Shown: one piece after another, positions 1-12,000 of the stretch
Layout: each line of letters opens with the position of its first letter
Numbering within the stretch: position 1 is the first letter of the stretch
NCBI GenBank assembly: GCA_037349105.1
Contig: JAYJMM010000105.1
Coordinates: 3,472,001 to 3,536,000 of the forward strand
Source of the DNA: Limnomonas spitsbergensis
Taxonomy: Eukaryota > Chlorophyta > Chlorophyceae > Chlamydomonadales
Direction of reading: 5' to 3'
DNA length: 64,000 nucleotides
Position numbers and translations under genes: made by a program
The notes under the pieces: model-generated
What the model saw: the letters and a program-made list of their open reading frames with translations, nothing else
The model's database searches: none
Told to the model about the DNA's origin: nothing

Positions 1-1
1 C

Positions 2-3000
2 AGAGCGCAGTCTTGGAGGCCTGGCTCTGACAGCAGACCAGGCAGAGGCGAATCAGAACGGCTGCCACCCGAGGGAAGTAGAAGCTCTGCAGGAAGGGCA
101 GGCGGGCAGCCATCGCGAGAAGATCATGATCAGGAGGAGGATTATTACAGACACGACAGATACCGTTCAGGTCGCAGCCCATCGAGGGGCGGCGGTGGAG
201 GATCTAGGTCACGGTCAGAGTCGGTTGATTCAGGACCAGGAGGAGTGGACAGACGCAGGCCAGGAGCCAGGCAGGAGTCCAGCGACCAGGAAATGAAGAG
301 GCTCGAGAGGGAACAGGCAAGGGTGAACCTGCAGCTGCAGCAGCAAATGGTCCTGCAGCTGGCAGGGGTAGCCAAATTCACAAAAATTCCAGCCATCCAG
401 GGCAACGTGCCAGTGTTGGATATGTCGCACCCAGGCGCGGTTGCAGCCAGGAAATATTGCCAAGCATGTGGATATTGGGGATCGCACAACAGGCTGGCAC
501 TGTCAGACGACCCGCCAGCGCTGGCTGTGGTGGCCGGAGAAATAGCTGGGTCGTGCCAGTCGCCATCAGCCATGACGATGTTGGTGAAATCACTGGTCAA
601 GCTATGGGACAGCAAGCCGGCTAGCGTGGGGCCGCTGATGGTAGCCATCAGGGCGGCGCCCCATGCAGGAGACAGGGCTGCCAGAGAAGCAGAAAGGATA
701 AGGGGGACGTGGGTTGCCCCAGCAGAAGAGCAGTGTTGTGAAGCCTCGCTGCTAACTTTGTGGATCAAAGTGGTTCAAGCAGAGGTGGGAAAGCCAACCT
801 CGGATGAAAGGACAGCCATTTCCAACCTCAGGCTAGGGGTGAAGACCACTCTCGACCCTGACGTCAAGCCAGAGGAGACGGTGGAAGCATTTGCTCACAG
901 AGTGCTGTCGACAGCAGAGTTGCTGCAGATCTCAAGGGATGCGGTGGACCACTTTGGCAGGAGGCACTCAGTCTCGCATCTGTTCCATGATGGACTTCCA
1001 GCGCTCGCTAAGGCCAAACTGAGCAAGTTTGTTATGACCGTCCCAGGGTACCTCAGCATGACAGACGAAGATCAGATTGCAGTACTCACACAGCAGGTGG
1101 TGCTGTGGGAAAAGTTTGCCCTGGAAATGGGGGATCTAGGAGGCGCAAGCCTCAAACAGATGGCCAGTGGGCCTAGCCAGGGGGAGGCGCAGTCCAACAG
1201 AACAAGGAGGGAGAGAACAGGACAATGGGAGATGCGGACACGCCTTGACGGGGCAGGGAACCCCGCAGGTGCAGCAGCTGCCCAGCAACAGCGGAGTGAC
1301 AAACCCAGAGGAGTTACCTGGGCAGATCAATCAGGAGCACCAAATTACAGCGCAGAAGGCGCTGCAGGGGCAGTCAAGGCATGCTACCAGTGTGGTAGCA
1401 CGGCGCACCTGGCCAGGGATTGCAGGGCGCCCAGACCCAGGGATGAGCGCAGGCCGACGCCACTTGCTGCTGACATTACAGCTGGGCAGTCCAGGCCGCA
1501 GCAGCAGCAGTACCCGCTCCCACCAAGGCCGCAGCAGAGTCAGCCTGCAGGCAGACCGTACGAGCGGAATCAGAACAACAGGCAGTACCAACGGCCAGGG
1601 CCTGGCCAGGGGGGTCAGGCTCAGCAGGCAGCACACGTGTCCCACCTAAGCAGCCCAACGGGGCAAGCCGAGCCAGAGGGCTGGCAACAAACTATGGCAG
1701 AGATGCTCAGCGAGTCTGTAGCACTCATGACGCAGGTTGGGCTAGTGCCCAAATCCGCAGGATTCAAGCAGGCGGCTCACAACGCTCGTCCTAGGTCATT
1801 CTTGCCAGAACCCTGTCCGGAGGAGGAACCTGAGCAAAGGCTCGTGGAACCTGCCTCCAGGAAGGGAGCAAAGAGACTGGTTTTGAGCAAATTAGCTGAC
1901 GATATGTCTGACATCCGACTGCAGGTGTTCAAGTTGAACGAGAGGCTGACGGCGCTGTCATTCACCACTATGCCCATGGGTTCAGAAGACCACAGGGGTA
2001 AGGCCAGTAAGGGCAGGCAGGAAAGCAGGGTGGTCACAGCTGCACCAAGGCTGCAGTATTTTAGGAACGACAGAAGCAACCTGGAGCAATGTGTGGGCCT
2101 TATGGTCAAAGGAAAGGTCCTGGTGGCACAGAAGGCCCTCATGGACTCAGCGTGCTCCTGTCATGTGATCACAGTCAACATTGCAGAACAGTTAGTCGCC
2201 ATGGGGGCAGAGCTGATCAGGACGGATGAGAAGATCCGCACGACAGACAATGCAGGGGCAGATCTGTATGGGGTGCTGTTCATTTACGTGGTGTACGGAT
2301 ATGGAGGGCCCAATGCTATTATGGAACCCACGGTGGTCAGGGTCGTAAAAACACCGCCCGATGCATACGAACACTTGGTGGGGAACCCGGAGTTTCTCAA
2401 GTACAATGGGGTTTTAGAGGCAGCAGGAAGGCTGACATTACGCCCCAGAGATGGCCCCCAGACAGTCCGAAGGGTCAGGGACCTGACGCTGCCGTTGGTC
2501 CTAGCATCCCCAGCAGGAGGGTACCAGGCAGCAGCAGTAGCATGGGCAGGAATCCGGTGTGGATTTGCAGAACGCGAAAGGTGGCCCGCGGCCAGGGTAG
2601 AGGAAGAACACGAGCCGCTCTTACAGCACGCCATGGCCACACACGCAGGTGCCGCCATGAGGGCTGACCAGAAGGTGGGACAGAGTCGCGGAACAGCCGC
2701 AGGTGCAGGCAGAAGCACCGCAGATGCGGGCAGGAGCAGCCGTGAGGACCCGCAGGAGACTGTGTCCAGGCCGCGCCAGTGCGGGCAAACGCAGGCTGCA
2801 GGGCCCAAGGAGGGCAAGGTGAAAGCCAAGGCCGCTGCGTCACTGCCGGGCCAGGCAGCAGCACAGGCAGTGGCCACTGCTGAGTTAGCAATGGCACGCA
2901 AGGCAGAGTCAAGGCCGGAATACGAAAAGGAGGTCATTCGGAGATGTGTGGAGGCAAGCCCGCGCTACCCATGCGTCTTGTGCGGAGAGCCTGGCCAGCA

Positions 3001-6000
3001 CTCTACAGAGGAGTGTGAGCAGAGGATCCGGGAGATACTGCAGAGGCCTGAGGCAGGCCCCGCAGCCCAAGGAACATCGCCAGGGGCCAAAGGGCGAGTA
3101 GGCTTTGGAGGAGCCGCAGCAGCAAGAGCTGCGTCAGCAGGACCCAGCAGGCACTCGGAGGTGCAGGTGCCTGGCAAAGGCGAGAGGGCCGGTGCGGCTG
3201 ATGGGGGCGTTATGGACGACGCCCCGGCAGCAGCAGAAGGGAAGCAAGGGATCACAGCAAACCGTGGACAGGAGGAGCCTGTCGGCAGGGATGAGGGGGA
3301 AGTATCAGAGGAATCAGAGGAGGAAGAGGTCCAAGATCGACGGACCCCGAAGTACATGCAGGTGCTGAGGCTGCAGCAACAAGTAGAGTTACTGCAGCAC
3401 GACGTCAAGGCAAGGGAAGAGCTGCTGTACCGCCAGGCGGCTGCAACAATTGAATACCTGAGGTTGCAGCAGGTCAGGTGGACAGGCCTCCAGGACGCCA
3501 ATATACGGCTCACGGAGGTACAACGGCAATACATCTTGCGTGCAGACCAGCTGCGAGCGCTGTACGACAACCTGGGGAGCCAACAGACCGGAGAGCAGCT
3601 GCAGGCCGCCATCCCAGGTGACCCGGCGCTGGCAGAGCATATGGCAGCCATGTTTCAATCCGCAAGGGAGTTAGCGGAGGAGGACGAGAACCTGAGCCAG
3701 GAGAAGCCGCAGGACCAGGAGCAGCAAGCCACTGGTCAGCAAGAACCAGGGGGCAGTGGCGGGGCCAGGCAGGCCAGCGGGGAAACGCGAGTGCGGCACA
3801 GGGGAGCAACCCCAGATGACGCCGGGCATACAGTAGCCAGGGAGCGCAGCAGGAGCGCGCAGAGGGCTCGAAGCGCAGAACGCCGCGGGGCGGTGCCTAC
3901 ACCAGAGGCGCGAACCCAGCGGCCAGACCGCGATGATAGCTTCGACAGGCCCAGCGGCAGGAGGCAGCAGTCACCCAGCGGGAATCGTGGGAGCCAGCCC
4001 AGGGGCAGGTCGCAAGAGCGAGGCACGGGTAGCCACGCCAGGCCATACCAGCTTGAACAGAGAATGCAGGATAGAGGGGGAACCTCCAACCAGAGCCCGC
4101 CGGGCAGGGCCCAGGCAGGGCGCAGCGTGATGGGGGGACAAAGGAATGTCCTCGGACCCCGCGACGGGGGGGTGTGCTTCAACTGTCAAAAGCCAGGGCA
4201 CTTCGCTAGCGCGTGCCCAGAGCAGGGAGAGGCCTCGCAGCCTGGCGACAGCAGCCGGTTTGACCGGTCGCGGGCAGCAGGAGGCCCGGAAAGGGGCTGG
4301 GGAGTCAGAGGACCAGGCAGGAGCCAGGAGGCGTCAGAAGATAGCATGAGGCGAGCTTACGAGGCCGCCACGGGGGTCTCCTTTGAAGAGTGGAAAAGGC
4401 AGCAGGAGACAGCTGGACCGAGTGAGCTGCCAGGCCCGCCAGGACGGCCGGGCCCAGCGGGGCAGTCTTACAACTCCAGGTGGGTCAGCCAGGAGAGGCA
4501 CACGTGCATGATGTCGGTCCATGAAGGGTTGGGGCAGAACGCAGCAGCTCGGGGTGTGAGCTACCAGGCCGCAGCAATGCCGGTAACATTCCAAGTGGTG
4601 CCAGAGGGGCAGGTGGCCCAGCAAAGGCACCACTGGCAGATGGTGGTAGAGGCCCTAGCCATGAATCACTATGGTACACGACCTGCAGGATCAGCCAGGT
4701 CTATGGCACATGCCGTGGAGTGTCTCAGGAACCTCCAGCAAAGGGGATGCCCGGCCCCATGTGAGGGATGGCCTGGCATTCTCCAGCAGTTTCTAGACAA
4801 AGAATGGGACATCTACAATGCCCAGATGGATGAGTTTGAGAGGATAGAGCAAGAGGCAGGACTCCAGCACAGGGCAGACGGGTGGGAAACCAGTTCCAGT
4901 GAGGACGGCACCAGCGACTCAGAGGAAGGCCATGAGCCTCAAGCACCTGTGGCAGTGCATGAGGAAGAAGCTGCCATGCCCTGCCCAGGTACCCCGGAGG
5001 GCAACGCGGACACAGGCGTCGGGGTAGCGGTAGCAGCCACCGGGACCCGGAATGGGCTCAGCAAGCAGGATCACCACCCAGGGGCCAAGGGGACGGCAGC
5101 TATGAGTTCAGAGGACACTACGGCGGGGGCCGTTAGGACCCATCACAGTACAACCTCGCGGTCCAGCGCAGCCAGATGGGAGGAAGAGGACAGAGGGCTG
5201 CAGAGCAGCCGCAGCAGGGGCGAGAGGCCCGCTGCAGGGAATGAGGATTCCCAGTTCACCCAGGCCGGTACAGGGCACCGGGGCCGGTCGGGCAGCAGAG
5301 GGCGGGCTCGCCCTGCGCCAGACCTGCCGAGATTGCCAGAGAGCAGGTGCTTCGTACAATGGTACCGCCTGGGGGAAGAAATGCCAGAGGCATCGTCTTC
5401 AGAAGCTATGATCACTCTGCCAGCGCAGTCCAAGGATGGGCTGTGTAGGTTGCAGAACCATAGGCTCCTGGAGGACAGGTCACACACGTGCGTCAACATA
5501 GCGGCAGCCATGCAGGCAGTGGCCAGACTCATATTTCCATGGGACGCGGTGACAGCAGTCCTGCTGGGTGCAGCACTCAAGGGGTTCATCCAGCCCAGCA
5601 CAAGGATGGAGGTTTATATGCAGAGGGGATGGTCACAGCACCCCATCTACGCATACTGCGTCAGCGAAATGGTGGAGCTAGCCGTCAAAGAAGGCATCAC
5701 AGCAGTAGCCGCAGCCGACAGGGCGCACCCAGACGTGCCGGATAGCGCGCGCACCGAGGGGGCGTGGCAGGGTGCACAGCCCGGGTTCATGCGCACGCCA
5801 TGGGCAGAAGACTGCGTTCACCAGTTGATGGAGCATCCCGCCCTCAGGGACCGCGCCTTCTATGTGCCAGTGCAGGCCTTAAGAGAGCACGGATGGGGCG
5901 ACAGGCCCGAGGAGGGAGCCCACAGCGGGGCAGGGCTGTGCCATGCCGATAGGCCACGGCGATGTGAGGCTACAGTTGAGGCATCGGTCACCATTCCCAG

Positions 6001-9000
6001 GATGGTCGCAGGGCAAGCTGTACCATGGGGAATGGACCCTGGGGAGGCCAGGGCGGCCATCCCAGTTCAGCAGCTGGTAACTTACTACTACGAGGAGCTG
6101 GAAGAGGGAGAGATGCCTGCGTCAGCAGCATGGATCCACATGCATGCGTCGAGGGACGATATGCCAGTCTTCCTGTTCGCCAGGTGCGAAGGGAACGTGG
6201 CGATCACCAGGTGTGCATCAGTCGACGAGGCAGAATTTCACGCGCACACGCACGCCAGGGGAGCAGACCCAGCAACATGGGCAGTCATGCTCATGGCGTT
6301 GCAACGGGTCCTGCTCCCAGGACAGCTGTCAGCAGCCATGCGGCACGTCTGGGGCGTGGATGATCAGTGGGCGCCGCTGGAAATGACAGACTGCCCCACA
6401 TGGCCATACGGGGCCCAGAGGTCGCCAGCGGATGGACCCATGTGGGAAGACGAGGAGGAGTTCGCGCGCTCGCCGTTCGCAGTGGAACGGTTAGAAGCGT
6501 GCGTGCACCAGTGGGTACGCTGGGAGAGGAAAGCGTGGCACGACAACAGAGCCAGCAGCGTGGGCCCGTATTGGCAGGCAAACGGCATGACAGTACAGCT
6601 GTGGAGGCAGGCGCACCCGGCAGGGGTGCGCACTCTGCACCCCCTGTTCAGAGGAGCAGGGGCGGATACCTACATGGAGGAGCTGGAGGAGCTGAGGACT
6701 CAGCCCGTGCCGGGGCGCTGGATGGTGGGCAGATGGGGTTCCCACCATTGGGACCCCGCTTCCATCACTGACGGGCCAATCCAGGACACATACCAGGAGC
6801 CAACAGAGCAGGGCCATGTCGCCTTCGTCACCACTCTCGGGGCAACAGCATCCGCTTGGGAGGGGCTGGAGCCCATGGAGGACATGGAGGTGTCAGCCCT
6901 GGAGGCTGCGACCGGGGATTGGGCGGAGCCCCAGACGGTCCCGGACATTGCCAGCCATGAGGAAGGAGGGCTGCTGGAAGAGAAGAATGAAGACCCTTCA
7001 GAAGGGCCACCATCACTGGTGCAGGATTCAGAATCGGAGGATGAGTGGGGCGCTGACAGAAGCCCATGCCCAGCAAGGATCAGCCTCACAAGAGCTGATA
7101 CCGGGGATGCAGATGGGATGGAAGAGCCAGCCAGCGCAGGCCCTGGACCAGGGAGTCCAGTGTGGGGCCGCGTGGAAGACTTGGTACAACTACGGCAGGA
7201 ATGGATGCGCGAGGTTGCTCAGGAGCAAGCAGCCATGGAAGAGCGCAGAGCCAGGAGAGCCGAGATAGAACGCAGCAGCAAGGCCGCGCTAGAGGAGACG
7301 GCACACAAGGTCACAGCAGGGGTGAGCCCGCAGCAGGCAGCAGACCAGTGCGCTGGCGAGCCCAAGGGGGCAGCAGCAGGCCAGGCGAACAGCAGGAGCC
7401 CAGGGGACGTACAGATCAGCCCGCCAGCACAGGCAGCAGCAAGGGAGCCTTGGGGCGATCCAGCAGCATACAGCACGGAACGCTGGGTGGCAGTGCTCAG
7501 GCACTTCGTGGATGAGCTAGACGTGCTAAGAAGGCAGGAAATGGGGCAGCAAGAGGCAAGCCAGGAGGCTAGCCTAGTTTTCCGGCTCAGAATGCTGCCA
7601 CAGCCCGACCCGAACCCCAGGATGGGAGGTTACAGCAGGGCGGTCAGGGAGCTACAGGAGGAGCTGACAGAGAGAATATCAGCCCTCAACAGGATGGGGG
7701 CAAAGGGAGTGGACACCCAACAGCCGTCGGACAGCCGCAGCAGCCAGGCGAGCACCAGCAGGGGGGAGGCCCTTGCAAGGATGGCTGCCGGCGCTCGGGC
7801 AAACTCGCGACAGAGCTGTGGGCCTGAGGAGCCCGCGGATGACGGCAGCAACATTGTGCAGCGCGCCATTCACAGGCAGGAGCGGACGGCACATGGCAGC
7901 ACAGGTCAGATACCAAGAGCAGGGCCAGAAAGGGCTGGTGCGGCTTGGACTGACGCTGCCGAGTTGCGGGGGAAAAAGTCCAAAAAGGCTAGGCGGCGCG
8001 CGGGAAAGGCGCAGAGGGCAGCCGAGGACAGGAACCGTGGCAGCCGACCAGGATTGGACTGCCCAGTCCGGCCACTTCGGATCAGCCAAGTGGATCTGGA
8101 GATCACATGGGCCATTGGACAGCAGAGGCCGGCGCAGAGCGCAGAGCCAGGCGCACAGCCCGCAGAACACCTACCGCAGAAACCCACGAGGCAGATACCA
8201 GCTTGCAGAGGACTTCTCACCTGTACAGCATTCAAGGGGATCCTTACGGGGGCGCTCCAGCTGATACTGGTGTGGCTCCTGCTGTCGGTGTGTGTGCCAG
8301 GGGCGCGAGCCACCGGGCAGGGCGTGCGAGGAGGAGGATTTACGGCAGGCCAAGGGGCTTTTGTGTCTGGACAAGAGGCAGCAGCAAAGCTGTCGTCTGG
8401 ATGGTTGCGCCCGCCAGCAGTCATTCCCATGGGGGGTGCCAGCCGGAGGGGTGCCTGCAGCCAGCAGAAGAGCTGGCAAAGTGGCAACGACACTGGCAGG
8501 GAAGAGCCGCCCGCGGAGGACGACCCGCAGGCGGCTGAGATGATCGACATGTTCCAGCCGGGAGGAGTCGTGGAGCCGCCCGCGGAGTACGTCAAAACCA
8601 AGGAGGGGTGGTTGCTGGGCCAGCACCCCGACTTCACTGCGGCACAGCAGGAGAGCCTGGAGCAAAGCCTCAGGGATCGCCAAGGAGCGTTCGCTTACTC
8701 CATGGAGGATCTGCCTGGCTACTGCGGCACGCAGGGTGAGTTTACACTGGCTTTAGAAGACGAGGTCAGTTCGTGCTTTCAGAAGTCCAGGGATATGCCG
8801 CCGCCCAAAGCAGCCATTTTTAAAGAAAAGTGCCAGCCAATGATACAGGCAGGTATTATCGTCAAGGTACCCCAGGGGGGGCCTATCAAGTTTGCGGCCA
8901 ACTCAGTAGTGGCAGCCAAGAAGAGTGCTGAGACTGGGGAGTGGACTGACCACCGGATAGCGCACGATATGCGCAGGTTAAACCTGCGTACGGCTAAGCA

Positions 9001-12000
9001 GGAGTTTGCAATCCCCAGGATGGAGACCATTTTTCAGAACCTGGGAACTGCTAAGATATTCAGCAAGGTTGATCTCCGGTCGGGGTTCATGCAGATCCCT
9101 ATAAAGGTCGAGGACCAGCCTAAGACAGCTTTCTGGATGGGCCCTGAGCTTTGGATGTACACAAAGCTCAACTTCGGTCTGCGCAATGGACCTCCCTTCT
9201 TTCAGCGTATGATGGAAGAGGAGATTGCCAGGGCAGGCCTGAGTGCGTTCTGCGTGGCATTCATTGATGATCTGCTGGTGTACAGTGACACACCAGCAGA
9301 GCACATCAGGCATGTGGAGCTGATGTTAGACATGCTCCACAGTGTAGGATTAAGGGCGCACCCCGACAAGTCCCTGTTTGGGTGTGCAACGGTAGAGTAC
9401 CTGGGTCACAATGTGTCGGCCCAGGGGCTCACGCCACACGCAGCCAAGATAGCAGCGGTTATGGCGCTGCCAGAGCCCGCATCGGTGAAAAACATTCAGG
9501 AGGTCATGGGATTCTTGAATTTCTACCGGTGCTACATCCCGGATTTCTCGAAAAAGGCAGCATGCATCAACGCATTGCTGGTCAAGGGGGTCCCGTTTGT
9601 GTGGGGGCCAGAGCAGTCGCAGACGTTCCAGTTGATCAAAACAGAGATGTGCGAGGGAGGACGAGTTCTGCGCAGGCCAGATTACAGTGGGACAGGGCCA
9701 GACGGCAAGGGGCCGCCGAGGCCATTCTTGCTGTACACAGATTTCTCTAAGCAGGGTATAGGTGCCGTGCTAGGACAGTGTGACGACAGTGGGCGGGAGT
9801 ATATGGTGGCATGCACGTCCAGATCCCTGAACAAGAGCGAGAGGAACTATTCCTCGTTCCAGGGGGAGATGCTGGCCGCAGTGTATGCAGCACGCACATA
9901 CCGTCACATGCTGTTCGGGTGCAAGGTGCATCTCATCACCGACCATGAGCCGCTCACTTACCTCATGGACAATCAGACGTTGGTAGGCCAGCATGCTAGG
10001 TGGGCCCTCATGCTTCAAGAGCTGGACATTACCATTGTCCACCGCTCAGGGGCATGCCATCAGAATGCGGACATCCCGTCCAGATCACCACTCCCATCCT
10101 CAGCTGATCGCACGGGGGCCAGGCTTGATACAGCAGCTCCCGAGCCAGCAGCCCAGGAGGGGGCAGGGGGGAAGCAGGTAGCTTTGCTCACGGGGTTGGG
10201 CAGAGTGAACCAGTGGCATGCAGACCAGATGGTGCGCATGGCACAAGAAGGCAGAAGAAGAGTACAGATGCTGCGAGCTGCAGAGGCAGCTTACGTGACA
10301 GCGCCGGTAGGGCAGGAGATATCCTCAGCCGCCACTGACGATGATGAGCAGGCGCAGCCTGTCAGTACAGCAGAACAGGCATTCAGCAACAGGGAGCGGG
10401 CCAGGACAATGATCAGTGATGTTCTAGCTGACCTGCCCCGGGTGGCGCCCCTTCATTCACATGCAGGCCTGGACACAGCTTGTCTGTCGGGTGGGGCAGT
10501 GCGGGCCATGGAGACCGAGGGAGTCGTCCTTTTCGAGCCCTTTGGAGGTATGTGTTCAGGGTTGGAGATGGTGCTCAGGGCGGGTATCCCAGTGGTTCAG
10601 TACCTGTATGCGGATATCAGTGAGGAAGTCAGAGAGATCGCAGGGGGGCGCCTGGTGCAGTTGCACAGGAGATACCCTCAGTTGTTTCCGGTCAAAGCGT
10701 TTGATAAGGCGTTCAGAGCGTTGCCCCAGGATGTGTATGCCATTACGGCAAAGCACCTCCAGGAGGCGGGCGCCCAGGAGGGGCGTCAGTGGTTCATGGT
10801 AGCAGGCTGGGAGTGCCAGGACCTGTCATCAGCAGGCAAGGGGCGTGGGCTCGAGGGAGAGAGAAGCAAGTCTTTCTTCCCGTTAGTCAAGCTGTTGGGT
10901 ACACTACAGTTCATGCAGGGGCCTAGGCCGCCAGCGTACCTGATCGAGAATGTGGCAATGCAGTTGAATCAGAAGAGTGTGAAGGCCAGTGTTGAGGCTT
11001 TTCAGGAGGTGTGCCGGATTCTGGGAACACCGGCGCTGTTTGACGCAGCGCAGGTGGGGTCTTACGCCCACCGCACCCGCAACTATTGGGGGAATATTGC
11101 CCCGGCAGCAGATATTGAATTTGTGATTCGTGCGTCGACCAGACCCCACGGGGGGATTGTAGACGACATTCTGGACAGGGGCAGCAAGGCCCAAGTAGTA
11201 TCATGTCCGGACAATGGGGGGTACCGCATCAATGTAACTGGGCAGCCCAGGAAAGTGCTGCCGTGTTTGATGGCCACGCCCTCATCATATGCTTTCCGGA
11301 ACGGGCAAAATGGGATGGTGTACAGGCCCATGGGGGACTTGCAGGAGCCCAATGCAAACGAACGTGAGCGCGCCATGGGGTACGCTGTAGGATCCACATT
11401 GCCGCGCCCGGACTTCCCAGAGGCAGCCAGAAGGGCAGCCTTGGGTAGGGGCATGGATTCATGGGCACTAAGTGCGTGGCTCAGTGTGGCACTCGAGTGT
11501 GCTAAGATCATGCCAGCAGAATTGACACGCAGGGCAAAGCTGCCAGGCAGGGACAGGGACCCAGCTCTGGGGGCGACTTTAATGTCCAGCCACTTTGCCC
11601 TCGCTACCGCAGGAAACGCATGCTCCGGCAGCGGAGAAGCGGCCGCGTCATACAGACAGTGCCTGGGGGAATCAGCCGCGGCAGACTGGGCCGACGCGGC
11701 ACAGGAGCCAGGCAGACGGGCTTTCAGAGAGGGCTGTCCAGACCCTCAAGGCAGGCCTGCGCAAATGCTGCGAGGAGGGCAGCAGCGACGAGTCCTGGGA
11801 CAAGATGGTGCCCTGGGTAGCCCTAGGCTTCCGATGCTCGCCGCAGCAGGCCACGCGCATGGCGCCGTACGAGGTGCTGTTCGGACAGAGACCCACCTTC
11901 CCCTCCAGAGTGGGGGCGGACCTCTGGAGCACAGCCAAGGTGGCAACGGCAGAGGAGGCAGCAGACCTGCTCTTGGCCAGAGTGGCCAGGATCAAAGAGG

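Noticed and set aside
245..247. GTG as start of the giant polyprotein
   Set aside because: The frame is open back to base 2 with continuous Ser/Arg-rich protein-like sequence; the true start is outside the window.
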